Notes: generated from the letters alone by a model not told the origin. A DNA stretch of 64,000 bases from Armatimonadetes bacterium 55-13 (GCA_001898035.1 MKRX01000002.1:283964-347963), one strand, 5' to 3'. Numbered from the stretch's first letter, positions 34,923 through 45,021 are shown. A program made the numbers and translations.

Positions 34923-36922
34923 CGTTTATCTACGGTGACCCCGGGCCAAGCGTCGGTGCGGAAGGGCGAGGCGGGGAGTCCATATTTGTTGATGAGATTA
35001 CAGGCAGGATTATCTGCCCAGGCGTAGCGAACCGCGACCGGTTTGGCGACTTGAGGGGACCAGACCACGACCGTATCTCCTTCGATCTTGGCTTGCGCCC
35101 AGGTGAACTTTCTGTCCTCGCCGGCAATGGCAAAGCCGATCAAGGGCTGTCCAGATAGGCTGGCGAGTCCGGTATCTGCATACTCGAACTTGATGCGAAT
35201 TCGGCTGCCCTCTGCGGTCATCGACTTATAGAGCGGACCCGAGGGCGCCACATCTTTGTCATAGTCTTTGGCAAGCGCCCATTTGGCCAATCGCTCTCCC
35301 ACCGCTTCCTTGTTGAGCGGATGAATGTCATTGGCTTCACCGACGTCGATGGCCACGGCCATACCGGTGTTCTTCAGGCGGAGCGTCATCGCTTGGGCTT
35401 CGCGAAGTTCAGCCCAGCTGCTCTCTGCTGGATCAACTTTGCGGGCCATATAGTTGGCAAGTTGGACGAAGTAGAAAGGAAAGTCACCCCGTCCCCACGC
35501 GTTGCGCCAGTCCTTTATCATGCCGGGGAACAGTGAGCGGTATTGATAGGCACGATCTGCGTTGGACTCTCCCTGGTACCAGATCACTCCCTTAATGGCG
35601 TAAGGAACCAGAGGATTCACCATGCCATTCCAGAGATTGCTAGGGGCAATGGCGCTGCCTGGGCCATAAGGTTGCTGGGGTTGGGTGTTGTAAAATCGCT
35701 GGTCCAGCGAAGGGCGGGCGGATTCGATGCCGTACTTCCAAGGACCATCGATCTTGACCGGACCGTTTGAAAGGTCGCTCACGGTAAGTCTCATCGGACC
35801 ACCGACAAATCCTCCTCCTCCCATCCAGTCATAGACGCGCACGGCAATCGTCGCCTTACCGGCTTTAACCGCGCTTGCAGGAACGTGGTAAATACGCGGC
35901 ACTTGCCAACTGTTGGGAGTGGTGATGGGTGTCTGGCCGATTTCAACTCCATTCCAGTAGGTGATATCGGCATCGTCGATGGGCCCGAGTTCGAGGGTTA
36001 CGTCTCGTCCCGCCCAGTCGGCGGGAATGTTTACCTCCTTGCGAAACCAGACGATCCCGTCAATATCCAAGTCTTTCTTGCCAGAGGATTCCCAAGCGGA
36101 GGGTAAAGCGACAGTGGGCCATGTGGAGTCGTTGAAATTGGCGTCGGCCCAACCTTTTTCGACTCCCGCATTGCCGGAATCCTTAAAATAAGCTTTCTCG
36201 TTCCACTCGGCCAGCTTCTGCTGGTACTCGGCCATGGTGCCCTCATAGTCGCTACTGATCGCGCGGTAGTGATCCACCATGACTTTGCAGTCATCCAGGG
36301 TCTCGAGTGTGGAAAGTCGAGTCCAGGCTTCGGCGGGAGTGCCTCCCCAGTACGTGCCTATGACTCCCAGCGGAATTTGGGTTTCTTCGAAGATGCGGCG
36401 AGCGAAGAAGAACGAGACCAACGAGAAGCTCTTCATGGTCTCGGCATCGCACACCACCCACTTTCCTTTGAGGTCCGTCTCGGGGATGCCGGTGGCTTTT
36501 CTTTCAACCTGGAAGAAGCGGACTTCTGGGAAGTCGGCCTTGCCAACGGGATGGCGGCGATTGGCGGAAAAACTATTCCAGGTCCACTCCATGTTGGATT
36601 GTCCGCTGGCGATCCAGACATCGCCAACGAGAACGTTCTGGAATGTGAGCGTCTTCTTCCCCTTAATCGTCATGACGTATGGGCCACCGAGAGGAAGGTT
36701 TCGGAACTCGACCTGCCAGGAACCATCGCGACCGGCATAGACCAACCGGTGCTGCCCTGCGATATCGACATCGATTCTCTCATTGGGATCGGCCTTTCCC
36801 CAAACAGGTACGCGACCAGCTTGCTGGAGCACCATGTTATCGCCAAAGATAGCGGGGACATTTGGGTCGGCGTGGGCGATGGGAGTGAGAGCCAAAGGAA
36901 GGTAGGAGATGAGCTTTTTCAT
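34919..36922 (-). CDS. Sialate O-acetylesterase-like secreted SGNH esterase
   Basis: About 667 residues with a signal peptide (KKLISYLPLALTPIAHA). SGNH blocks: GQSNMEW (about residue 107, catalytic Ser), WYQGESNADRAY, and DIHPLNKEAVGERLA (catalytic Asp and His). An inserted jelly-roll-like domain (WFRKEVNIPADWAGRD) is a family feature. It removes acetyl groups from sugars, often on plant polysaccharides. Ends four bases into fkbM's tail (convergent). Downstream of a sugar oxidoreductase and isomerase gene pair. Confidence 0.93.
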   Translation of the reverse strand: MKKLISYLPLALTPIAHADPNVPAIFGDNMVLQQAGRVPVWGKADPNERIDVDIAGQHRLVYAGRDGSWQVEFRNLPLGGPYVMTIKGKKTLTFQNVLVGDVWIASGQSNMEWTWNSFSANRRHPVGKADFPEVRFFQVERKATGIPETDLKGKWVVCDAETMKSFSLVSFFFARRIFEETQIPLGVIGTYWGGTPAEAWTRLSTLETLDDCKVMVDHYRAISSDYEGTMAEYQQKLAEWNEKAYFKDSGNAGVEKGWADANFNDSTWPTVALPSAWESSGKKDLDIDGIVWFRKEVNIPADWAGRDVTLELGPIDDADITYWNGVEIGQTPITTPNSWQVPRIYHVPASAVKAGKATIAVRVYDWMGGGGFVGGPMRLTVSDLSNGPVKIDGPWKYGIESARPSLDQRFYNTQPQQPYGPGSAIAPSNLWNGMVNPLVPYAIKGVIWYQGESNADRAYQYRSLFPGMIKDWRNAWGRGDFPFYFVQLANYMARKVDPAESSWAELREAQAMTLRLKNTGMAVAIDVGEANDIHPLNKEAVGERLAKWALAKDYDKDVAPSGPLYKSMTAEGSRIRIKFEYADTGLASLSGQPLIGFAIAGEDRKFTWAQAKIEGDTVVVWSPQVAKPVAVRYAWADNPACNLINKYGLPASPFRTDAWPGVTVDKR

Positions 36923-36943
36923 AGGCAAACTTGAGGGCTGAGA

Positions 36944-38029
36944 CTAGACTACCGAATCGATCTCCACGCGGCGACCGCCTTCCCGGGCGCTTTGGTAAAT
37001 CGCGAGAATGATCTTCAGCGGTTCCAGGGAGTCCCGGCCGGTAAGGAAGGGGGCTCGGTCTTCTTGCACCGCACGTACGAAGTCCTCGAGTTGTAGCCGA
37101 TGCTGCTCTCCCCAAACGCATGACGGATCTACCTGCGATGATTCAATAATTGCTGCTTCATTAGAATCGGCAACATGCTGACTGGGAGTCGGTTGCATCA
37201 TGACCCCCCCGCCATAGAGACCCTCGGCCGCCGCGATGGGATCAGCTTTCCAAAACTTCACGCGGTCGCCTTCAAGAATGACGGTGCCGTGTCTTCCATG
37301 GACTTCCAGTCGCTCCGCCATTCCTGGATAGAAGGAAGTGGAACCATAGATAATGCCGATGGCGCCGTTCTTGTACTCGACCAGGGCTTGAGCAATGTCT
37401 TCGACTTCAATGGAATGCGCGGCCGTTCGGGTTTGGGCTTGAACGGCATGGACGCCACCCATGATCCACTGAATCATATCGATCATGTGGACCCCCTGGT
37501 TCATCAGGCAGCCTCCGCCGTCCATGACGAGGGTGCCTCGCCAGTCTCCACTATCGTAATATGCTTGGGTGCGATACCACTTGATATAGGCATCGCCGGC
37601 CAAGAGAGTTCCGAGTTCTCCACCTTGCGCCGCCTCGCGAAGTCGCTGGACGGGGGCGGCGAATCGATGTTGGCTGATGGTGGCGAGTTTGACTCCCGCG
37701 CGTTCGCAAGTTTCGACAAGGGCGCAGGCTTTTGGGTAGGTCACGTCGATCGGTTTCTCGACGATGACGTGCTTACCACGGCTGGCAGCGACCAGGCCAA
37801 TATCGGCATGGCTACCGCTGGGAGTGCAGATGACGACGACGTCGGATTCGGCGAAGAGGTCATCTAAGGATTCGACGGCGAGACAATTGAACTTTTCCGC
37901 GGCCTCGAGGGTCGTCCGGGGACCGAGGTCAAAGACTGCTTGAAGTTTGGCCCCATTGATGTTCTGGAGGGCCGTTGCGTGGACAGGGAAGATGGCGCCG
38001 CAACCCACTATTCCGAACCGAACGCTCAA
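36944..38029 (-). CDS. Gfo/Idh/MocA family oxidoreductase
   Basis: 361 residues. RFGIVGCGAIFPVHATAL is the NAD(P)-binding Rossmann motif, EKPIDV carries the family's conserved Lys, and DGGGCLMNQGVHMIDM the conserved substrate-side His. It oxidises or reduces a sugar or inositol derivative, substrate unknown. TTG 38029 overlaps the stop of the preceding TIM-barrel gene (TTGA), so the two are coupled. Confidence 0.95.
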   Translation of the reverse strand: MSVRFGIVGCGAIFPVHATALQNINGAKLQAVFDLGPRTTLEAAEKFNCLAVESLDDLFAESDVVVICTPSGSHADIGLVAASRGKHVIVEKPIDVTYPKACALVETCERAGVKLATISQHRFAAPVQRLREAAQGGELGTLLAGDAYIKWYRTQAYYDSGDWRGTLVMDGGGCLMNQGVHMIDMIQWIMGGVHAVQAQTRTAAHSIEVEDIAQALVEYKNGAIGIIYGSTSFYPGMAERLEVHGRHGTVILEGDRVKFWKADPIAAAEGLYGGGVMMQPTPSQHVADSNEAAIIESSQVDPSCVWGEQHRLQLEDFVRAVQEDRAPFLTGRDSLEPLKIILAIYQSAREGGRRVEIDSVV

Positions 38030-38853
38030 GCTTCGGCTCCGACTTCCTTCACTACGCCGCGTAACGCGACAACCGCCGCTTCAAAGAGTTGGTCGCCTGA
38101 GAAACCGCCGAACTTGCCAGCGCTGGCCAGATGCGGTTCGATTGTGAGGGGGCCACTCCAGTTTTGGGAGATAAGCCAACGCAGAGTTTCCACCATCTGG
38201 CCGTCCCCTTCACCGGCAGGTACCACCTTGTGATCAGACTCAATGGCGTCCTTAATGTGCAAAGTATGGAGGTGAGGGAGGAGCCAAGGGAACCAGTCAT
38301 TCATGGCCCTAAAACCGATAAGGACGGTATTTGCGAAGTCAAAGGCGGCACGGAAGTTTGGGCATCCCAACTCGCCAAAGAGTCGCCGGGCGTTTTCGGG
38401 ATAGGCGCCATAAAACTTGGCGTCGTTTTCGTGCAAGAGGACGATGCCGTGTTCACCCGCCTCCTCAATTTGCTCCTGCATCCATTCTTTCACTCCGGGC
38501 CAAGCCGACTCCGCTTGAGACTCATCAACTTCAGGCGAAAAAATTCGGATTTTGTCGGTGTTGGTGCGCTTGGCGGCGTGGATGGCTCTACGGAGCTTTT
38601 CGAGCTCTTGGGGGCGGTTTTCGGAGGTGAACCGTACTTTATTGACGGGAGAACCGATCGCTTGAACGTGAAGACCGTTGGCATCGCATTGTTCCGCGAC
38701 CTCATCGAGTTGAGCATCGGTGAGGCTGAGGACATTAACGTTTTCAACGCTACGAAGATCTAGCCCCGTGACATCCAGGCGTTTCAGCGTGGCGATCTGA
38801 GTGTCCAGATTGGGACTGATTTCATCAGCGAAAGCAGAGAGGGCGAACCGCAT
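38026..38853 (-). CDS. Sugar phosphate isomerase/epimerase, xylose isomerase-like TIM barrel
   Basis: 275 residues. TIM-barrel epimerase features: LRSVENVNVLSLTD, LLHENDAKFYGAYPENARR, AFDFANTVLIGF, LHIKDAIESDHKVVPAGEGDG and LTIEPHL, with metal-binding Glu, Asp and His. Works on a keto or hexose derivative with the neighbouring oxidoreductase, by analogy to myo-inositol type pathways. Start ATG 38853. Confidence 0.93.
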   Translation of the reverse strand: MRFALSAFADEISPNLDTQIATLKRLDVTGLDLRSVENVNVLSLTDAQLDEVAEQCDANGLHVQAIGSPVNKVRFTSENRPQELEKLRRAIHAAKRTNTDKIRIFSPEVDESQAESAWPGVKEWMQEQIEEAGEHGIVLLHENDAKFYGAYPENARRLFGELGCPNFRAAFDFANTVLIGFRAMNDWFPWLLPHLHTLHIKDAIESDHKVVPAGEGDGQMVETLRWLISQNWSGPLTIEPHLASAGKFGGFSGDQLFEAAVVALRGVVKEVGAEA

Positions 38854-38889
38854 CGCCTGAACGTTACCTGGAAGCTAAAAGGTAAATGG

Positions 38890-41154
38890 TCAGTGGCTTA
38901 AAACGAATCGTCGCAATTCTTCGATGGGCGAAGGATTATCGTAAAGCACATGGCAGTTCTGGAGGATTCTCTTGGAGAGTTCGGCGTGCCAATCTCGATC
39001 GTTTGCCAACCTCAAAGCGAGCTCGACAAAGTGATCTGGATCTCTGGCAATGAGATCATCGATCCCCATCATTCGATATTGGGCTAGGGTGATTCGACCA
39101 CGCAGCAATTGACCGGGCCAGGTTACGATGGGGGTTCCGGCGGAGAAGGCTTCCAGACTCGTATTGCCGCCGCCAAAGTAGAAGGTGTCCAAGACGGCGT
39201 CGGCGAGGGAGTTGAGGGCGATGAAGTTCTCGGTGGAGAGCTTTTCGACAAAGACGATTCGATGCGCCACCTCGGGCATAAGGGATTGAAATCGTTGTTT
39301 AAGAAGTCGATCCCAGTGGCTTTCCAATCCCTGAATGAGAACGATTTGAGCTTCGGGGTCTTGGCGAAGAATCTTGGCGAAGACTTGATCGAAGTCGGGA
39401 TGGAGCTTGAATGACGTCTGAGGACAAACATAAATCCGCTTGTCCTCAGGCAAACCCAAGTCTGCTCGCGTGGCCGTTGGAAGTTCGGGGCGCGTGAAAA
39501 CAGTCATCAGATTTTTGAACTTCACCAGCTTCTCCGAATAGTCGTCTTCGGAATGTTCGCGCTCCAAGTCGTCGCTTGAAAGGAAGTAGTCCATGTAAGG
39601 AAGCGCGGTTGAAGAAGGATGACCCCACGTCGTCATTTGAACTGGGGCGAGGCGGCTAAACGCCAAGTAATACGTGAGCTTGTCCATTCCCAGATCGGGA
39701 TAGAAAAGGACGTCGAGCTTCTGATCGGCGATTAGCTGGCGAGAGGCAAAGAGGTCTCCAGTGAGCAGGTAAGAGCGATCGGCGCCATCGATCACCTCTT
39801 TGGTCCAATCATCTGTACGGCTGGACGCATCGAAGAAAACGACTTCAATATCGTCTGACCGGAGCCCAATAATGAGTCGCCGAAAAAGTTTGCCAATGGT
39901 GTGACGGTTCAAGTTCGCCGAGCAAACGCCAACTCTCGTTTTGGCGTTTCGCCCCTTCACTTCACAGCAATGGGGAGCGATCCAGGCGAGATCGGGACAA
40001 GACCGCTGGTATGCCTCGACGGCGGCGCGCTGCATGGTCAGATCCCCTTCTGAATGGTAGGCCCAGTAGAAGTTGGTCTGACCGACCTCGCGGTAGGGGT
40101 CGGCAATGGGGAAGGGCTCGGCGGCAATCGATTCTAGTTCTCGTATGACCCTCTGTCGATGCGTTTCCATCTCTTCGATCGACTGCGGAATCACCGGAAC
40201 GAGGAGCGCGTGGAGGAATCTTCGGGCAGGAGAGGGCGCCTGCTCCAGGAGGGTGAGCGCGGCATCGATCTGCCCCGTCTGATGGAGGCAGGAAGCCAGG
40301 GCAATAGTGGTTCGGTCGGTAGGCGACAGATCATAGGCTTTCTGTAAGGATGCGATCGCGTTTTCGTTTTGGCGAAAGCTCCGATAGAGAATCCCCAGAA
40401 GGAGGTGATGATCAGGAGTTCTGGGACTCAAATCGACCGCGGTCTTGGCGGCTCGAATGGCGCTTTCTCTTTGTCCCAGACCACTCAGGGCAGACGCCAG
40501 ACTGTGGTAAGCATTGGCGGTGGGGCGAATGGCGATCGAGCGTCTGAGGACCTGCTCGGCTTCCGCAGGTTTGCGCATTTCGACGAGGGCGCTGCCCCAA
40601 TTTCCGAGAGCTTCATGGTCGTTGGGACGGTAGGTGAGGACCCTCTGAAATGCCTGAGCGGCGCCAGCAAAGTCTAGCTCAGCATGTAACGAGTTGCCGA
40701 GGTTGAACCATGCGTCCGGGAAGTTTTGGGCTAGGTCCAGGGCATGACGAAAGCTTGTCATGGCTTCGCCATGACGTTCAAGCTGTTGGAGAACGAAGCC
40801 CCTCTTGTTGAGCAGCTCCGGATTGCTGGGCATAAGAGCGATTGCCCGTTCGAGAGTGAACAGAGCGCTGGTGTAGTCGCCATCCTCGGTCTGCACAACC
40901 GCGAGATTTGAAAGAGCTTCGACGTGGTTGGGGTCGATGGAGAGGGCTTGCCGAAGCAAGTCGGCGCCTTCTGCGCGACGGTTGGTCTGAAAGCAGAGAA
41001 CGCCGAGGAGTTGCAGGACCGTCGGATTGTCCTTCGGCAAGATGCGGTAGATAGCCTCGGCATCGGCGAGTCGCCCGCCTTGATGCAGGGCAATGGCCCT
41101 TTCAAGGGCTTCCTCCGGTTTAAAAGGGGTGGCGTGGCGATGCTTCTTTCCCAC
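38890..41154 (-). CDS. TPR-containing OGT-like glycosyltransferase (GT41)
   Basis: 754 residues. About nine TPR repeats occupy residues 10-320 (for example ALSIDPNHVEALSNLAVVQ). The GT41 catalytic domain fills 370-754: VGVCSANLNRHTIGKLFRRL, VQMTTWGHPSSTALPYMDYFLSS, CPQTSFKLHPDFDQVF, and YFGGGNTSLEAFSAGTPIVTWPG, the UDP-sugar site. Such enzymes add a sugar to protein Ser/Thr. The acceptor is unknown; flagellin or pilin is possible from context only. Confidence 0.93.
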   Translation of the reverse strand: MGKKHRHATPFKPEEALERAIALHQGGRLADAEAIYRILPKDNPTVLQLLGVLCFQTNRRAEGADLLRQALSIDPNHVEALSNLAVVQTEDGDYTSALFTLERAIALMPSNPELLNKRGFVLQQLERHGEAMTSFRHALDLAQNFPDAWFNLGNSLHAELDFAGAAQAFQRVLTYRPNDHEALGNWGSALVEMRKPAEAEQVLRRSIAIRPTANAYHSLASALSGLGQRESAIRAAKTAVDLSPRTPDHHLLLGILYRSFRQNENAIASLQKAYDLSPTDRTTIALASCLHQTGQIDAALTLLEQAPSPARRFLHALLVPVIPQSIEEMETHRQRVIRELESIAAEPFPIADPYREVGQTNFYWAYHSEGDLTMQRAAVEAYQRSCPDLAWIAPHCCEVKGRNAKTRVGVCSANLNRHTIGKLFRRLIIGLRSDDIEVVFFDASSRTDDWTKEVIDGADRSYLLTGDLFASRQLIADQKLDVLFYPDLGMDKLTYYLAFSRLAPVQMTTWGHPSSTALPYMDYFLSSDDLEREHSEDDYSEKLVKFKNLMTVFTRPELPTATRADLGLPEDKRIYVCPQTSFKLHPDFDQVFAKILRQDPEAQIVLIQGLESHWDRLLKQRFQSLMPEVAHRIVFVEKLSTENFIALNSLADAVLDTFYFGGGNTSLEAFSAGTPIVTWPGQLLRGRITLAQYRMMGIDDLIARDPDHFVELALRLANDRDWHAELSKRILQNCHVLYDNPSPIEELRRFVLSH

Positions 41155-41181
41155 GGGCGGAAGTTAACCTGATTGGGCAGG

Positions 41182-42039
41182 TTACTTGCCGCCGGTGGTG
41201 GAAATGCCCTGGATAAACGTTTTCTGAGCGAAGAAGAATAGGATGATGATGGGTATCGTAAAGATCGTGCTCGCCGCCATAAGCTGAGCGTGTTTGCCGC
41301 CGTAGAGTGTGACGAACTGTTGAAGTCCATAGGCCAAGGGGTACTTCGCGGGGTCGTTAATGTAAAGCAACGGACCGAGAAAGTCGTTCCAGGTTCCGAT
41401 GAACTGGAACAGGGCGCAGGTGGCTAGCGCGGGCTTGGAAAGCGGCAAGATGAGACGGGTGAAGATCGTCCATTCTCCCGCGCCATCGACTCGAGCCGCC
41501 TCCGACATTTCGTTTGGAATGGTGCGGAAGAACTGCGTCATCAAGAAGACGTAGTAAGCGGACGCAGTAAATGCCGGGACAATGATGGGGAGATAGGTGC
41601 CATACCAACCCAGCGAGCGGTAAAGACTAAAAACCGGAATCATGGTGACCTGACCGGGAAGGGCCATGGTCGCGATCATCAGCATAAACAGTGTGTTCTT
41701 TCCCGTGAAATTGACCTTGGCGAATCCGTAGGCGACGACGGCACTGGAAACCACCGCGCCAAGGACCGTGCAGATGCATAGGAACAACGTGTTGCGCAGA
41801 TAGACCAAAAAGGGAAGGGTATTTAATGCGTCAGGGTAGTTCTCCGGGTGCAGTGGGGACGGAACCAGAGTCGAGAGCGAAAGTCCGTGATCGGTGGCGT
41901 TATAGATCTGCGTATCGCCCTTGAGCGAGGTTGAAATCATCCAGACCAAAGGGAGCAACGCAGGAAGACAGAGCAGTGTTAACACCACGTAGGTGGCGAC
42001 CTTCGATCCGAGGTTGAGCTTGGGGCCATCAGTTGTCAT
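41182..42039 (-). CDS. Sugar ABC transporter permease (MalG type)
   Basis: 285 residues from ATG 42039, with AAGGAGGG upstream and 11 bases inside the end of the binding-protein gene. Six hydrophobic segments; the EAA loop reads EMSEAARVDGAGEWTIFTRL (about residue 195). It forms the inner-membrane channel with the MalF-type partner at 43365-44258. No ATPase gene in the cluster, so a shared MsmX/UgpC-type ATPase is presumed. Confidence 0.95.
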   Translation of the reverse strand: MTTDGPKLNLGSKVATYVVLTLLCLPALLPLVWMISTSLKGDTQIYNATDHGLSLSTLVPSPLHPENYPDALNTLPFLVYLRNTLFLCICTVLGAVVSSAVVAYGFAKVNFTGKNTLFMLMIATMALPGQVTMIPVFSLYRSLGWYGTYLPIIVPAFTASAYYVFLMTQFFRTIPNEMSEAARVDGAGEWTIFTRLILPLSKPALATCALFQFIGTWNDFLGPLLYINDPAKYPLAYGLQQFVTLYGGKHAQLMAASTIFTIPIIILFFFAQKTFIQGISTTGGK

Positions 42040-43372
42040 AGCCGAGCGCCCTCCTTCGGTCGAGTTCTTTCTTGTAGTTGGCTTCGAGCTCTTCGAGCGC
42101 TTGCTTCGGCGTGACGGTTCCACGTACCGCCTGGTCTTCTGCGCGCGAGATTTGATCGTTCAGAAATTGGAGATTTGCGATGGCGGGCATCGGTTTGCAG
42201 TTCGGACTGGCGAGGATCTGGAGGAATGCCTTGAATTGGGGGTTTTCTTTCAGCCATGCCTGGAAGTTGGGCGAATTGGTGACAGCAGGAGATAAGGGCA
42301 GCCAGCCGCCGAGATTGTAGAATTTTGCGGCTCGATTCGGATCGTCCAGACCGGACCAGAACTTGATGAACTCCCATGCTCCTTCCTTCTGTTTTGCGGA
42401 GGAGGGAACGATCATGAAGTTTCCGCTGATCGTTCCGGCAAGGGGTTTGCCATTTTGAGCGGGGGGCGGGACCGGATAGACGCGGTATTCCAGATCGGGG
42501 CGGAACTTGCGAAGTTCTTCGACACGCCATTGGCCGTCGAAGGTGATTGAGAGATCGCCGGTCATGAAGGGCCAAGCAGCGGCTCCCGCAGAGTTCTTGA
42601 GACCCGCGTTAAACCGCAGTACCTTTTCAAATCCCAGCTTCTTGCGCTCGTCGACGATGCGTTGGAGAGCGCGGAGGTTCTGCGGCGTGTTCAAATCGTA
42701 GGTGCCGTCTGGATGGACGTAAAATCCGCCGCCGAACAGGTAGGCGATGTAGTCGAGACTGCTTAGAACAAAGCCGAGGCGCGTGAGATTTCCGTTCTTA
42801 TCGTATTGATTGAGTTTGTCGCCCCAGCGCTCCAACTCTTCAAGCGTAGTGGGGAAATGGTCGGGATCTAAGCCTGCTTCACGACATTGCTTGACATTGA
42901 CATAGAGGGCGTAAAGATCGGAACCGATAGTGATTCCGTACACTCTTCCTTTATACATGCCGCTATCTCTGATGACCGGATAGCTGTCGTTAAAGTACGC
43001 CTTCTTTTCTTCTGGCGACATGAGCGTTTCCAGAGGGGTCAAGAAGCCGTTATCCGCCATGTTAGGGATGGCGCCATTCCACATTGACATGACGTCGGGG
43101 GGATCGCCGCCGATGACGCCCATGATGAACTTAGAGTCTGCCCCGGACGCGGGTGTGCTGAGGGCAATGACCTCGTATTTGTCCTGACTCTCGTTGAAAG
43201 CGTCCACGATCTTCTGGACCTGCTTTTCCCAATCGCCTTGCCATCGGTGCCAAAAACGCACCGGAATTCTGGCGGGGTATCTGCGAGGCGTGGATTGGTT
43301 CGTGGCGAACACCACGACGGTAACAATCGCTACAAACGCGATGCTGAACCACTTTTTGATCTGCTTACCCAC
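42029..43372 (-). CDS. Extracellular sugar-binding protein, ABC family 1
   Basis: 447 residues. N-terminal hydrophobic signal (WFSIAFVAIVTVVVFA), then RFWHRWQGDWEKQVQKIVDAFN, MSMWNGAIPNMADNGFLTPL and the YGITIGSDLYALYVN family features. No lipobox Cys is evident, so it may be held by an uncleaved helix or be periplasmic. Gene order permease-binding protein-permease, with the binding protein in the middle, is unusual; binding protein first is the common arrangement. Confidence 0.93.
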   Translation of the reverse strand: MGKQIKKWFSIAFVAIVTVVVFATNQSTPRRYPARIPVRFWHRWQGDWEKQVQKIVDAFNESQDKYEVIALSTPASGADSKFIMGVIGGDPPDVMSMWNGAIPNMADNGFLTPLETLMSPEEKKAYFNDSYPVIRDSGMYKGRVYGITIGSDLYALYVNVKQCREAGLDPDHFPTTLEELERWGDKLNQYDKNGNLTRLGFVLSSLDYIAYLFGGGFYVHPDGTYDLNTPQNLRALQRIVDERKKLGFEKVLRFNAGLKNSAGAAAWPFMTGDLSITFDGQWRVEELRKFRPDLEYRVYPVPPPAQNGKPLAGTISGNFMIVPSSAKQKEGAWEFIKFWSGLDDPNRAAKFYNLGGWLPLSPAVTNSPNFQAWLKENPQFKAFLQILASPNCKPMPAIANLQFLNDQISRAEDQAVRGTVTPKQALEELEANYKKELDRRRALGYDN

Positions 43373-44258
43373 CGTAGTGCACCCACTTCTTCTGAGTTCG
43401 GAATACCAACCCCGTCAGGACGATGACGACGAGGAAGAGAATCCACGCCATGGCGCTGGCATAGCCCATATCCAGATACTTCCAAGCTCGGTTGTAGAGG
43501 TAAAGCGAGTAGAAATAGGTGCTGTCCTCGGGCCCCCCATTGGGGGTCATCACGAATGCTTGCGTGAAGTACTGGAAGGCGCTGATGATTCCCATAACCA
43601 GGTTGAAGAAGATCACCGGGGTCATCATCGGAAGGGTGACATAGCGAAGCTTCTTGACACTGCTTGCTCCATCCAGAGTCGCAGCCTCGTAAAGATGAAC
43701 CGGGATGTCCTTCAGACCAGCCAAGTAGATGACCATGCTGCCACCTACACCCCACAGCGCCATCATGATCAGGCTGTTAAAGGCCCAAGGGGACGTGCTG
43801 AGCCAAGCAGGGCCCTGAACGCCGACTACGGCGAGGATGCGATTTACGAGTCCAATGTTGGGGTTCAGAAGCCACATGAATACAACCGATGTGGCGACCG
43901 TCGGAACGATAGATGGTAGGTAAAAAATGGTGCGGAAGACCGACATCCCCTTCACGTTGATATTCAGCAACAAGGCCAAGGCAACTCCGGCGACGATTCC
44001 GAGGGGAACGGCTACGATTGCATATTTGATCGTGACCCATGCCGACTTATAGAAAAGTTCGTCCTGGGTCAGGAGCATCTTGTAGTTCGCCAACCCCACC
44101 CACTTTGGTTCGGTCACGATGTTATAGCGGGTAAAGGAAAGGTAGATGCTACGGATAAAGGGCCAAAACGTAAAGGCGATGAACCCAATCAGCCAGGGGC
44201 TGATGAATAGGTAACCCACCAAGTTTTGCTTTGCCTTGTCTCGATTTCCGCGCGGCAT
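43365..44258 (-). CDS. Sugar ABC transporter permease (MalF/UgpA type)
   Basis: 297 residues. Six membrane segments; the EAA loop is YEAATLDGASSVKKLRYVTLP (about 200). The N-terminus GYLFISPWLIGFIAFTFWPF is typical of MalF-type permeases. Its stop overlaps the binding-protein start by eight bases. Promoter expected in the 46-base gap to the pseudopilin gene. Confidence 0.95.
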   Translation of the reverse strand: MPRGNRDKAKQNLVGYLFISPWLIGFIAFTFWPFIRSIYLSFTRYNIVTEPKWVGLANYKMLLTQDELFYKSAWVTIKYAIVAVPLGIVAGVALALLLNINVKGMSVFRTIFYLPSIVPTVATSVVFMWLLNPNIGLVNRILAVVGVQGPAWLSTSPWAFNSLIMMALWGVGGSMVIYLAGLKDIPVHLYEAATLDGASSVKKLRYVTLPMMTPVIFFNLVMGIISAFQYFTQAFVMTPNGGPEDSTYFYSLYLYNRAWKYLDMGYASAMAWILFLVVIVLTGLVFRTQKKWVHYGG

Positions 44259-44304
44259 TGGGTGCTATCTTAACGGTTCTCCTAAACCTTGGCTAAAGCC
44301 TAGC

Positions 44305-45003
44305 TCAATTGGTGCGAACATCTCGCAACCATTTTGCATGGGTGTCTAGGAAGAGCCGATTTCGGCCACCTGAATGCGAGGTCTTTCCCCGTAGCTCGAC
44401 CGGCGTAGTGGGAATCGTTCTTGGGAAGTAAGGATCAACTGCCAGCTCGACGTCTGCTACGCCTTCGGGCATTCCGACTTGAGCGTTATTGGCGGCGCGA
44501 AGGTCCTCAACCGACTGATCAGGCGACTTTCCCCAAAGATTGTCGAGGGGTATCGGATCGTCCAGGTGGTCAAACCGCCAGAGCCAGTAAGTGGTCTGGA
44601 CAGAGTTTGGTTGACTGGACGTGGCCTGTCTTACTTGAACCGCGTTCGCAAAGATTCCTTGTGAACTGGGACAGACCCATATCTGATCGTTCTTTGTGTA
44701 AGGTTGGAGGACGACCGATGCCCAGCCCCCACGAGGGTCTGAGGGCGGCCAGGTGGTCCAAGGTCGGAACCCTCCTGGGAGGCTTGACTTCAAGTCTCGA
44801 CGATCGGGCAAGCGGTCATCGTAGTCGTTTCCGTACATCGCAAACGCCATACCGATTTGGCGGAGGTTGCTTAAGCAAACACTCTTCTTGGCCGCCTCCT
44901 TTGCCTGGCTAAAGACCGGGAAGAGAATCGCCGCCAGAATCGCGATGATCGCGATCACCACGAGGAGTTCGATTAGGGTAAATCCCCGGGCTTTGGGGGT
45001 CAT
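44305..45003 (-). CDS. Type IV pseudopilin-like protein with N-methylation motif (DUF1559-like)
   Basis: 232 residues. Prepilin peptidase motif [20 protein letters not shown] near the N-terminus (cleavage after Gly), then [20 protein letters not shown] and [14 protein letters not shown], the DUF1559/H-X9-DG family found in Armatimonadota and Planctomycetes. The C-terminal H-x9-D is kept ([11 protein letters not shown]) but followed by Thr, not Gly. Secreted and pilus or T2SS related. No pilus genes are adjacent. Confidence 0.9.
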   Translation of the reverse strand: MTPKARGFTLIELLVVIAIIAILAAILFPVFSQAKEAAKKSVCLSNLRQIGMAFAMYGNDYDDRLPDRRDLKSSLPGGFRPWTTWPPSDPRGGWASVVLQPYTKNDQIWVCPSSQGIFANAVQVRQATSSQPNSVQTTYWLWRFDHLDDPIPLDNLWGKSPDQSVEDLRAANNAQVGMPEGVADVELAVDPYFPRTIPTTPVELRGKTSHSGGRNRLFLDTHAKWLRDVRTN

Positions 45004-45021
45004 GCCCTATTCTTCCCGATC

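Noticed and set aside
36269-36934. A 221-residue plus-strand gene opposite the esterase start
   Set aside because: It is a shadow of the sialate O-acetylesterase, whose signal peptide and catalytic blocks are certain.
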